Program-made: the position numbers and the translations under genes
Notes under the pieces: model-generated
Seen by the model: only the letters and a program-made list of their open reading frames with translations
Told to the model about the DNA's origin: nothing
Databases searched by the model: none
Part shown: one piece after another, positions 25,549 to 33,452 of the stretch
Layout of the letters: every line of letters starts with the position of its first letter
Numbering within the stretch: position 1 is the first letter of the stretch
Assembly: GCF_900113005.1 (NCBI RefSeq)
Contig: NZ_FONW01000007.1
Location: 1-64,000, forward strand
Direction: 5' to 3'
From: Sunxiuqinia elliptica
GTDB taxonomy: Bacteria; Bacteroidota; Bacteroidia; Bacteroidales; Prolixibacteraceae
DNA length: 64,000 nucleotides

Positions 25549-27012
25549 TTAAAATCCAAACTTAGATGGCAACCACAAACTCAATTCTGGCAGGTAAGTG
25601 ACTAGCAGCAAGACAACGACCATGCCCAAAAACATTGGAATCAATGGTTTAATTACTTTGTCGATACTCAAGCCCGACACACTACATCCAATAAACAAGA
25701 CTGATCCAACAGGAGGCGTGCATAGGCCAACACTCAAGTTGAGTACCATGATGATTCCAAAGTGAATTGGATCAACACCCATGGCAGTCACAATTGGTAA
25801 GAAGATGGGCGTGAAAATCAAAACCGCTGGAGTCATATCCATAAAAATCCCCACAAAGAGCAAAATCAGGTTAATCAACAACAAGATGATGAATGGATTA
25901 CTTGAAATTGTCAATAGTCCTTCACTCACGTTTTGAGGAATATTTTCGTAAGCCATGATCCACGACAAGCCCAAACAGGTTGCCACCAAGAGCAATACAA
26001 TCCCGGTTGTTTTTACCGAGCGTAAAAGAATTGCAGGAAGATCAGCGATTGTAATTTGCCGGTAGATAAAAGCCAGGATCAAGGAATACAGAACGGCAAT
26101 AGCAGATGCCTCAGTAGCTGTAAAGTAGCCGGCCACAATTCCCCCGATTACAATAATCAACATCAGTAAGCTAGGAATCGCATCCAACAACTTCTTGGTT
26201 CCAGCCAATGCTTTTTCCTTGTTATTTTTCGTTTTGATGAAAGCAAAAACAGCAAAGGCCACGAGCGCAACACCTGACAGGCCTTGGTTCACAACCGGGC
26301 TAAATGATTCGCGGGCAAAACTTACTCCCTGAAAAGCCAACACCACCCCAATAGCCACTAACACAGCAACTCCCAAACCTTTTACTGCGGCTTGAAAACC
26401 TTTTTGTTTGTATATCAGCATGGTCACGGCAGTGGTAATAATAGCCAATCCAGTTAAGATTCCAGGGACATAACCAGCCAGGAAAAGTGCCGTAATCGAA
26501 ACACCCCCACTCGCTAGCGAATAGACAATCAGAATATTACTTGGAGGAATCGATAAACCAGTTGTTGCAGAAGTAATGTTAACTGCAGCACTGAAATTAT
26601 CCGGGTAGCCTTCTTTTTTCATCTCAGGCCCCATAATACTTCCAATAGCCGATGCCGATGCCGCAGCAGATCCGGAGATCGCTCCAAAAAGCATATTCGC
26701 CAAAACATTCACAATGGCAACACCTCCCGGGATTCCCCCTACCAAAACACGGGCAAAATCAATCAGCCGAATGGCAATCCCACCGCTATTCATAATATTT
26801 CCGGCCAGAATGAAGAACGGAATAGCCAGCAGCGCAAAACTATCCAAGCCGGTAGCCATGCGTTGCGAAAAAGTCGTCAGTGCTGGAATCACATCAATAC
26901 TCACCAGCATGGTCAAAATACCGGAGATACCAATACTAAAAGCAATTGGCACACCGATAACCAGCAAAACAATGAAACTAAAAATCAGTACAAATATCTC
27001 TAGAAATTCCAT
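25549..27012 (-). CDS. dctM: TRAP transporter large permease DctM
   Basis: The ion-coupled transport subunit of a tripartite ATP-independent periplasmic transporter; takes up a carboxylated substrate with the DctP binding protein. I start at the ATG at 27012 (MEFLEIFVLIFSFIVLLVIGVPIAFSIG), the normal DctM N-terminus; the frame extends upstream but that part overlaps dctQ. Conserved segments include ATGLDSFALLAIPFFILAGNIMNSGG and SGSAAASASAIGSIMGPEM. At 487 residues it is some 60 longer than usual, with an extra hydrophobic segment around residues 220-280. It lies four bases after dctQ. Genes beside it point to hexuronates or aldonates as cargo. Confidence 0.92.
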   Translation of the reverse strand: MEFLEIFVLIFSFIVLLVIGVPIAFSIGISGILTMLVSIDVIPALTTFSQRMATGLDSFALLAIPFFILAGNIMNSGGIAIRLIDFARVLVGGIPGGVAIVNVLANMLFGAISGSAAASASAIGSIMGPEMKKEGYPDNFSAAVNITSATTGLSIPPSNILIVYSLASGGVSITALFLAGYVPGILTGLAIITTAVTMLIYKQKGFQAAVKGLGVAVLVAIGVVLAFQGVSFARESFSPVVNQGLSGVALVAFAVFAFIKTKNNKEKALAGTKKLLDAIPSLLMLIIVIGGIVAGYFTATEASAIAVLYSLILAFIYRQITIADLPAILLRSVKTTGIVLLLVATCLGLSWIMAYENIPQNVSEGLLTISSNPFIILLLINLILLFVGIFMDMTPAVLIFTPIFLPIVTAMGVDPIHFGIIMVLNLSVGLCTPPVGSVLFIGCSVSGLSIDKVIKPLIPMFLGMVVVLLLVTYLPELSLWLPSKFGF

Positions 27013-27016
27013 AAGC

Positions 27017-27496
27017 TTAGTTTTTCCGGTTTTCTTTAACCATGTTATACAGATTATCGATATCAAAATAGGCAATCAGCAATCCACTCAGTGGTAAAAC
27101 CAGGTAAACCACACCAAGCGGTAAGCCTAAGGCAGCTGATTTAACGGATAGGTAAAAACGGGTGTAAACCAGCCATGAACCTCCAACGACCATCACGGTA
27201 AGCGCAAACAAGATGACAATAATACTAATCGCCACTTCCAGCTTAAACTTTCGAGCTGGAGAACTACGCTGGATCAACAGATCAATGGCCAGGTGTTCAC
27301 GCTTTCCGGCAACATAAGCCGCGCCTAGCAAACCAACCCAGATCAATAAAAATCCGGCCAGTTCATCTGTAAAACTACTTGGAGCATTCATCAGGTAACG
27401 ACTAATGACCTGCCACAACACGTCAATTACCAGAATCCCCATCAAAAAAACGAGTACCCATTCCAGGGCTTTATCCATGTATTTTCGTAAAGTCAT
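27017..27496 (-). CDS. dctQ: TRAP transporter small permease DctQ
   Basis: A 159-residue protein with four transmembrane helices, the small subunit that pairs with DctM. It has the family features VLWQVISRYLMNAPSSFTDELAGFLLIWVGLLGAAYVAGKREHLAIDLL, where the last part is a DctQ hallmark. The ATG at 27496 is preferred over an upstream in-frame TTG at 27505. It sits 11 bases after dctP and four before dctM, so the three are one operon with the aldolase and kinase upstream. Confidence 0.9.
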   Translation of the reverse strand: MTLRKYMDKALEWVLVFLMGILVIDVLWQVISRYLMNAPSSFTDELAGFLLIWVGLLGAAYVAGKREHLAIDLLIQRSSPARKFKLEVAISIIVILFALTVMVVGGSWLVYTRFYLSVKSAALGLPLGVVYLVLPLSGLLIAYFDIDNLYNMVKENRKN

Positions 27497-27507
27497 GTCA
27501 TTCAATT

Positions 27508-28491
27508 TTAGTCAACAGCTTGAATTCGTTTAATGTAGGAATAGATCACCGGATTGCTTTGGTAGCTTTCCAATAAAGGCTGTACTTTCTCAATGAAAGG
27601 TGCTTTATCCGGATAGTTGATCTTCACACCCGCTTTTTGCACCTCTTCCAATGATTTCTTTTCAGACTCAGCCCATAACTTCCGCTGTAAAACTGCAGAC
27701 TCATCAGCCGCCTGTTGAATCCAGGCTTGTTCCTGTGGACTCAGCTTGTCCCAAATTACCTGGCTAAAAACCAAGACATCAGGAATTGTTGTATGCTCAT
27801 CCAGTGAATAGAACTTACACACTTCGTAGTGGCGTGAAGTATATAAACTTGGTGGATTGTTTTCAGCTCCATCAACCACCCCACTTTGCAATGCGGTATA
27901 AAGCTCTCCCCACGAAATAGGTGTAGGCGAGCCTCCCAACGCTTTGGTCATTTCCACGGCGGTAATACTTCGCATAACCCGAATTTTCATTCCCGCCAGG
28001 TCATCAGGATGTGTGATTGGTTTCGACTTGGTGTAGAAACTACGTGAGCCGGCATCGTAATAACACAAGCCGCGGATCCATTTATCCTGGGTACTCAATA
28101 GCAATTCCTTGCCAATCTCGCCATCCATCACTTTAAATGAATGCTCTTTTGAACGAAAAATATAAGGTAGTCCGAATACTTTATAATCATCGGTGAAACT
28201 CTCCATTACTGCTGCCGAAACTTTCGTGATCGCCAGACTTCCGATTTGAAGGAGTTCCACACACTGTTGCTCCGAGCCCAATTGCTCAGCCGGATAAACT
28301 TCAATGGTTAGTTTTCCGTCTGATAACTCGGCCGTTCGTTTAGCCATGAATTCCATTGCCTGGTGCACCGGATGATCAACCGGCAAGCCATGTGCAAGCT
28401 TCAGCTCTTTTTTGCCCGAAGGCCCCGTACAGGAAAAGCTGGTCATCAGGACAACAAACAGGAATAGTTTAGCAAGCCCTTTGTTAGTCAT
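27508..28491 (-). CDS. dctP: TRAP transporter substrate-binding lipoprotein DctP
   Basis: The extracytoplasmic solute receptor of the TRAP system. The 327-residue precursor has a lipoprotein signal peptide with the lipobox Cys at residue 21 (MTSFSC), so it is anchored on the membrane facing the periplasm. The binding domain has KLAHGLPVDHPVHQ, GMKIRVMRSITAVEM with the carboxylate-binding Arg, and GVVDGAENNPPS. It lies 15 bases after the KDPG aldolase gene. Ligand inferred as galacturonate, glucuronate or a related sugar acid from the catabolic genes around it. Confidence 0.92.
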   Translation of the reverse strand: MTNKGLAKLFLFVVLMTSFSCTGPSGKKELKLAHGLPVDHPVHQAMEFMAKRTAELSDGKLTIEVYPAEQLGSEQQCVELLQIGSLAITKVSAAVMESFTDDYKVFGLPYIFRSKEHSFKVMDGEIGKELLLSTQDKWIRGLCYYDAGSRSFYTKSKPITHPDDLAGMKIRVMRSITAVEMTKALGGSPTPISWGELYTALQSGVVDGAENNPPSLYTSRHYEVCKFYSLDEHTTIPDVLVFSQVIWDKLSPQEQAWIQQAADESAVLQRKLWAESEKKSLEEVQKAGVKINYPDKAPFIEKVQPLLESYQSNPVIYSYIKRIQAVD

Positions 28492-28506
28492 TTTGATTGT
28501 AGTTGG

Positions 28507-29178
28507 TTATTTTTTGTATTTCGAAATTAGCTCGAGTGCTTCGCGACACTTGTCGGTAATATAGCCAAAGTTGCGCTGTTGCAAAACCTCCTTCGGGAAC
28601 AATTGCGATCCCATGCCAACACAATGAACGCCGGCTTTAAACCAAGCACTCAGGTTCGCTTCATCAGGCGAAACGCCCCCCGTAGGCATAATGCTGGCGT
28701 AAGGCATTGGTCCCATCACCCCTTTAACAAAGTCGGGGCCTCCAACGGATGATCCTGGGAAAATCTTCACCACTTCGCAGCCCAGTTCATGAGCACGGCC
28801 AATCTCGGTTACTGATCCGCAGCCAGGGCTCCAGGCAATTTTTCGCTTGTTGCAAACCCGGGCCATACCTTCATCAATTAAAGGAGACACAATGAAGTTT
28901 GCTCCCAAAGCAATATACAGGGCAGTTGTTCCTTCATCAACAATGGAGCCAACCCCCATAATCATTTCCGGACATTCAACAGCAGCCCATTGGTTGAGCT
29001 CTTTAAATACCTCAGCAGCAAAATCTCCCCGGTTTGTGAATTCAAACACCCGGATACCACCATCATAACATGCTTTAACCACTTGCTTGCACAACTCGGT
29101 ATCGGCATGATAAAAAACCGGAACTAAACCAGTTTGCTTCATGGTTTGTGCCACTTCAATTCTAGAAAATCGAGCCAT
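28507..29178 (-). CDS. eda: KDPG / 4-hydroxy-2-oxoglutarate aldolase
   Basis: Splits 2-keto-3-deoxy-6-phosphogluconate into pyruvate and glyceraldehyde-3-phosphate, the last step of the uronate and Entner-Doudoroff routes. The 223-residue TIM-barrel protein has the Schiff-base lysine in EVVKIFPGSSVGG, the catalytic Glu in VFEFTNRG and the phosphate-binding IMPTGGVSPDE. It is preceded by kdgK in the same operon with a 99-base gap, and followed by the TRAP genes. Confidence 0.94.
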   Translation of the reverse strand: MARFSRIEVAQTMKQTGLVPVFYHADTELCKQVVKACYDGGIRVFEFTNRGDFAAEVFKELNQWAAVECPEMIMGVGSIVDEGTTALYIALGANFIVSPLIDEGMARVCNKRKIAWSPGCGSVTEIGRAHELGCEVVKIFPGSSVGGPDFVKGVMGPMPYASIMPTGGVSPDEANLSAWFKAGVHCVGMGSQLFPKEVLQQRNFGYITDKCREALELISKYKK

Positions 29179-29277
29179 TCTATTTCGTTTTAAGTTTTTA
29201 ATAGTTAACAGTTTTTGGCAGACAGTTTCTCAAAGCTTCGGAACTCATGCCCTTCGCTCTCTGCCCGCCAATCAAAT

Positions 29278-30315
29278 TTATCGTGCAACCCGGCCAGAAG
29301 CATCACCGCCCATCAGTTTCTCAACTTCAGAGACAGTCACCTGGTTGTAATCGCCATAAATGGTATGTTTCAAACAAGAGGCAGCCACTGCAAACTCCAA
29401 GGCCTTTTGGTCATCTTTGGGATACGTTAGCAGTCCATAAATCAGGCCTCCCATAAATGAATCGCCACCTCCAACACGGTCAACAATGTGGGTAATCTGG
29501 TATTGACGAGATTCGTATAATTTCTCACCGTCCCAAAGCACGCCAGCCCAACTGTTGTGGTTAGCATTAACAGAGCCACGAAGCGTGGTAATCACTTTCT
29601 TACAACGTGGAAATTTAGCCATAATTTGTTTTGAAACAGACTCGTAAGCTGCTCCTTCGACATGTCCTCCGGTTACATCCACTCCCTCAGGATGAATGCC
29701 AAGAACCATAGCAGCATCTTCCTCATTACCTAAAACAACGTCGGTTCCGGCCACCAAATCAGGCATCACCTCGCCCGCTGTTTTTCCATACTTCCAAAGA
29801 TTCTTGCGGTAGTTCAAGTCACAAGAAACCGTAATTCCCTTTTCATTGGCTTTTTTAATTGCTTCCAGACAAACATCTGCAGCGCCCTGCGAAATTGCAG
29901 GGGTAATTCCAGTCCAGTGGAACCAACCAGCACCTTCAAACACCTGATCCCAATCAATCATACCTGGTTCAATCTCGGCAATGGCCGAATGAGCACGGTC
30001 GTATACAACTTTACTTCCACGGCTTACAGCACCGGTTTCCAAGAAGTAGATACCAACCCGATCACCTCCGGTTACAATTTGGTCAACGCCAACACCGTAA
30101 CTTTTCAGATCCATTTTACAAGTCCGTGCAATATCGTTTTCCGGTAAACGAGTTACAAAATCTACTGGAATTCCATAGTTAGCCAAGGATACAGCAACGT
30201 TGGCCTCACCGCCTCCAAAGGTAGCTGTTAAACTATCGGTTTGATTAAACCTTAAATATCCGGGAGTTGCTAAACGCAACATGATTTCACCAAAGGTGAT
30301 AACTTTTTTATCCAT
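29278..30315 (-). CDS. kdgK: 2-keto-3-deoxygluconate kinase (PfkB family)
   Basis: Phosphorylates KDG to KDPG for the aldolase encoded next. The 345-residue ribokinase-fold protein starts with KVITFGEIMLRLATPG, then FGGGEANVAVSLANYGI, and ends with the PfkB signature DRVGGGDSFMGGLIYG, which carries the catalytic Asp. This GEIMLRL type is usual for KDG kinases. It is the first gene of the kdgK-eda-dctPQM operon. A palindrome overlapping its -7 box at 30436-30455 suggests repressor control. Confidence 0.92.
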   Translation of the reverse strand: MDKKVITFGEIMLRLATPGYLRFNQTDSLTATFGGGEANVAVSLANYGIPVDFVTRLPENDIARTCKMDLKSYGVGVDQIVTGGDRVGIYFLETGAVSRGSKVVYDRAHSAIAEIEPGMIDWDQVFEGAGWFHWTGITPAISQGAADVCLEAIKKANEKGITVSCDLNYRKNLWKYGKTAGEVMPDLVAGTDVVLGNEEDAAMVLGIHPEGVDVTGGHVEGAAYESVSKQIMAKFPRCKKVITTLRGSVNANHNSWAGVLWDGEKLYESRQYQITHIVDRVGGGDSFMGGLIYGLLTYPKDDQKALEFAVAASCLKHTIYGDYNQVTVSEVEKLMGGDASGRVAR

Positions 30316-30435
30316 GAGTCAATTTTATTTAGTTCAAAAGCCAACGGAAACAAACCTTCTTTTAGCAATCCTAATCTGAGTTGGGAATTATTTCTATTGA
30401 TATGTTTCGTAGCTAGTTTATACTTTACAACTTAA

Positions 30436-30449
30436 TGCAATCGATTGCA
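30436..30449. promoter_or_regulatory. operator-like palindrome of the kdgK operon
   Basis: TGCAATCGATTGCA is a perfect 14-bp palindrome of the LacI-family operator type. It overlaps the - strand -7 box at its right end and would cover the expected transcription start, so a bound repressor would block initiation. Its sequence differs from the operators at 33298 and 33388, implying a different regulator. Confidence 0.65.
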
Positions 30450-30455
30450 AAAATA
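30448..30455 (-). promoter_or_regulatory. TAnnTTTG -7 box of the kdgK operon
   Basis: On the - strand this reads TATTTTTG, an exact match to the Bacteroidota -7 consensus, about 130 bases upstream of the kdgK ATG and touching the operator palindrome. Confidence 0.55.
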
Positions 30456-30515
30456 AGATTCCTTTCTCATAGAACCAATAATTTTGCCTGCTTTCTGACA
30501 GCTTTTCAAGTATTT

Positions 30516-31919
30516 TCACTCAAAATCAAAGTAATTTTTTGCATTCCAGAATGAAATATCCCGAACCAATTTACCCAACAACTCGGGATCATTGGGAAGC
30601 TCGCCTCGTTCGACATCCGTTCCCAGCAAGTTACAAAGCGTACGGCGGAAATATTCGTGACGCGTGTAGGATAAGAAGCTCCGCGAATCGGTCAACATCC
30701 CCACAAAACGACTCAATAAGCCCAGATTCGAAAGCGCATTCAATTGTTTTTCCATCCCGTCTTTTTGGTCTAAAAACCACCAGCCAGAGCCATATTGTAT
30801 TTTTCCAGGACACGAACCATCCTGAAAATTACCAATCATTGTAGCATACAACTCATTATCCCGTGGGTTAAGATTGTAAAGCACCGTCTTGGTCAGTTTG
30901 TTGTTTTGGTCCAGTCGGTCAAGCATTTTTGCCAAGGAGGCTGCCACCGGTAAATCACCAATGGAGTCAAAGCCAGTGTCCGGGCCCAGCTTCTTAAATA
31001 AGCGGGTACTGTTGTTACGCTGAGCTCCAATGTGGTACTGCTGCGTCCATCCGCGAGCATGATCCATCATTCCAAATTCATAAAGCATGCACGATTTAAA
31101 CTTCCTGATTTCAGTCTCATTCAAGCTTTTCAATGAACGAACCTTATCAAAAATGGCATGAATGTCTTTCATCGAATAATCATCAGCATAGGCTGTGTCC
31201 AGCCCATGATCAGACAAACGACAACCGTTCTCGTGGAAAAACTCATGGCGCTTATCCAAGGCAATCAATAAGGCATCAAAACTATCGATCTCAATATTGG
31301 CCACTTCAGCCAATTGATCCAGATAATCATTAAAAGCTTCAGTCTGCTCCACCATCATCGCTTTATCTGGTCGCCAAGCCGGGAGGACAGCTGTTTCAAA
31401 ATCGTCCTCGGAAATTGCCTGATGATACTCTAATGAATCAATCGGATCATCGGTAGTACAAATTGTATCGACTTTGGCCTTGCTAATAATATCACGGCAA
31501 GAGAATGAGCCGGAAGTAAGCTTTTCATTACACTGCTCCCAAACCTCACGAGCAGTCTTCGGACTGAGTAGCAAGTCAACATCAAAAAAGCGCTTCAACT
31601 CCAAGTGAGTCCAATGGTAAAGTGGATTTCGCAAGGTATAAGGAACGGTTTCAGCCCATTTCTCAAATTTTTCCCAATCACTGGCGTCACCGGTACAGTA
31701 GCGTTCATCCACGCCGTTACTGCGCATCGCCCGCCACTTATAATGATCGCCATGCAGCCAGATTTGGCTGAGGTTTTCGTAGGATTTATCTTCCGCTATT
31801 TCCTTTGGTGAAAGGTGGCAATGATAATCGAAAATCGGCATTGGAGCCGCATGTTCATGATAAAGCTCTTGTGCTGTCTCCGAGTGAAGCAAAAAGTGCT
31901 CATCCATAAATTTTTTCAT
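30516..31919 (-). CDS. uxaC: uronate isomerase
   Basis: Isomerises D-glucuronate to D-fructuronate and D-galacturonate to D-tagaturonate in the cytoplasm. The 467-residue protein belongs to the amidohydrolase superfamily; the metal-site HCH is in MPIFDYHCHLSPKEIAED near residue 30. Other family blocks are YENLSQIWLHGDHYKWRAMRSNGV, LYHWTHLELKRFF and HYFRRTL-like YTRHEYFRRTLCNLLG near the end. I use the ATG at 31919 (MKKFMDEHFLLHSETAQELYH); the frame runs further upstream without homologous features. It lies 31 bases after uxaE, so the two are co-transcribed. Confidence 0.95.
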   Translation of the reverse strand: MKKFMDEHFLLHSETAQELYHEHAAPMPIFDYHCHLSPKEIAEDKSYENLSQIWLHGDHYKWRAMRSNGVDERYCTGDASDWEKFEKWAETVPYTLRNPLYHWTHLELKRFFDVDLLLSPKTAREVWEQCNEKLTSGSFSCRDIISKAKVDTICTTDDPIDSLEYHQAISEDDFETAVLPAWRPDKAMMVEQTEAFNDYLDQLAEVANIEIDSFDALLIALDKRHEFFHENGCRLSDHGLDTAYADDYSMKDIHAIFDKVRSLKSLNETEIRKFKSCMLYEFGMMDHARGWTQQYHIGAQRNNSTRLFKKLGPDTGFDSIGDLPVAASLAKMLDRLDQNNKLTKTVLYNLNPRDNELYATMIGNFQDGSCPGKIQYGSGWWFLDQKDGMEKQLNALSNLGLLSRFVGMLTDSRSFLSYTRHEYFRRTLCNLLGTDVERGELPNDPELLGKLVRDISFWNAKNYFDFE

Positions 31920-31950
31920 GTTTCCTGGTTTTATTTGTTTCTGCTTGGTT

Positions 31951-33198
31951 TTACAAATCAAACAAACGTTTCAAGTGGCGCTCATAAATATTTTCCTCAA
32001 CACAAGCCCCAATAATTTCCGCATGTGCTTCAAGCAAAGAATAGTAACGCGTTCCCATTTCAGCGGCAACTTTGTACCCCACATGAATCAACTGGCGAAA
32101 GTTGGGATTATACTCCGGATGATTCGGGATATGTCGGAGCGCATTGGCAAATTGCTCTCCCGTCCATCCGTTAACCTCATCTACACTTGGCAACTGTTCC
32201 GGATCGATGTCAATCACATCAGCATAGGGAGCACACAACTCGTCTTGACGGGCCAAAGCAGTCGTATAAATATCACGGGCAGCCTCCAGCGCTTCACCTC
32301 CCGCCAAAGCCAAGCCAATCACTTCCTCCAGCCAAGTTGTTCCAGCAGTTTTCACATGCAGCCCTTTATCATATTTTTTGATGATTGCCCCCATCGCCGG
32401 GTAAATGGAAAACTTATCGCTACCTGAGTGGACACTCAATTTCAGATCAGCCGGCAATCCAAATTGCTGAACGGCATAATCAATCACCAATACATCTTCT
32501 TCAAATTCGCGGGCAAACTGCGCTTGATCACCAACATAGTCAACTCCCTTATTAAACCGACCGGTGAATTTTGGAGCAATGGTTTGCACCGGAATATTTT
32601 TATCAGCCAACATCTTCAAGATAAAAAATAAATCGACCGGAGTTTGCGGCTGCGCGACTTCATCCATCGACACTTCTGTAATGAAATTGCCTTTTCCTTT
32701 CCTTTCAACCAGGCAGTTATAAATGGCGGCTGCTTGCTCAACTGCTGCCAAAAACTGATTTGCAATCTCTCGCAACAACTGATCATCAACCGTAATTGGA
32801 TCTTTAATTCCCGGAATTACCAACTGCCCTTTGTATCGCTCACATTCCTTCAGAAATGCAGCAATTACCTCATCTGAGCTTGGTTGGCCAATAAAAGCGG
32901 CAACATCCAACGTAAAAAAGTCAGAACCGTCCACAAACGGAGCTACTGTACCTAAATTGATGTGGTCCGCGTCAACAAAATAAGCTTGTTCCCATCCCAA
33001 GGCTGCAACTGCGGCATCAGCCTCTTGGCGCACATCATTGGGTTGCGTATGAACAATTCCATGTTCGCGGTTCGATTTATTCCAAACTGGAGCAACATTA
33101 ACGCCTGCTTTATTAGCCTTCACAATGGCTCGTAACTGTGCTTCTCCTTGATGAGAAAACCGGTCTCCCACTCCAAAACTATACTTACTTAATTCCAT
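31951..33198 (-). CDS. uxaE: tagaturonate 3-epimerase
   Basis: Interconverts D-tagaturonate and D-fructuronate, letting galacturonate enter the fructuronate route. The 415-residue sequence carries the blocks I know from Thermotoga UxaE: SFGVGDRF at the start, a DADHINLGTV segment, KGVDYVGDQAQFAREF, LKLSVHSGSDKFSIYPA, GLHVKTAGTTWLEEVIGL and FRQLIHVGYKVAAEMG. Probable metal ligands are among these His and Asp residues. I prefer the ATG at 33198 because the conserved part begins at once; an in-frame ATG at 33267 would add 23 basic residues. Operators for the divergent LacI gene lie just upstream. Confidence 0.88.
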   Translation of the reverse strand: MELSKYSFGVGDRFSHQGEAQLRAIVKANKAGVNVAPVWNKSNREHGIVHTQPNDVRQEADAAVAALGWEQAYFVDADHINLGTVAPFVDGSDFFTLDVAAFIGQPSSDEVIAAFLKECERYKGQLVIPGIKDPITVDDQLLREIANQFLAAVEQAAAIYNCLVERKGKGNFITEVSMDEVAQPQTPVDLFFILKMLADKNIPVQTIAPKFTGRFNKGVDYVGDQAQFAREFEEDVLVIDYAVQQFGLPADLKLSVHSGSDKFSIYPAMGAIIKKYDKGLHVKTAGTTWLEEVIGLALAGGEALEAARDIYTTALARQDELCAPYADVIDIDPEQLPSVDEVNGWTGEQFANALRHIPNHPEYNPNFRQLIHVGYKVAAEMGTRYYSLLEAHAEIIGACVEENIYERHLKRLFDL

Positions 33199-33297
33199 TT
33201 GTTTCACTATTCTGTTTAAAATCCGATTCTTATAAAAATAACTTGATTGGCGAACAATCCGCTTCATTTTGATGTTTCCGTTTGTTTAACGGAAAAC

Positions 33298-33311
33298 CGT
33301 GTTCGCACACG
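33298..33311. promoter_or_regulatory. operator-like palindrome 1, uxaE-lacI intergenic
   Basis: CGTGTTCGCACACG, a dyad of CGTGT and ACACG around four bases, within the longer block GAAAACCGTGTTCGCACACG. A near-identical copy lies 90 bases away at 33388. A further dyad, TTCCGTT/AACGGAA at 33276-33294, sits between it and the uxaE start. Confidence 0.7.
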
Positions 33312-33387
33312 AAAGTAGAACATTTCTATCGCAAATCCACATAAAAATCTAAAAATCGTTGAAAAAATGTTTTACAAATATGAAAAC

Positions 33388-33401
33388 CGTGTCCGCACAC
33401 G
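33388..33401. promoter_or_regulatory. operator-like palindrome 2, uxaE-lacI intergenic
   Basis: CGTGTCCGCACACG, matching operator 1 at 13 of 14 positions and also preceded by GAAAAC. It ends 19 bases before the lacI -7 box, so it occupies the -33 region of that promoter. Two sites 90 bp apart could allow a repressor loop. Confidence 0.7.
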
Positions 33402-33420
33402 AATTGTAAAAAAAATTAGC

Positions 33421-33428
33421 TAGCTTTG
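33421..33428 (+). promoter_or_regulatory. TAnnTTTG -7 box of the lacI-family gene
   Basis: TAGCTTTG fits the consensus exactly. Transcription would start near 33435, leaving a leader of only about 18 bases before the presumed first codon at 33453. Confidence 0.5.
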
Positions 33429-33452
33429 TTAGCCTGACAGTACTCATTTTAA

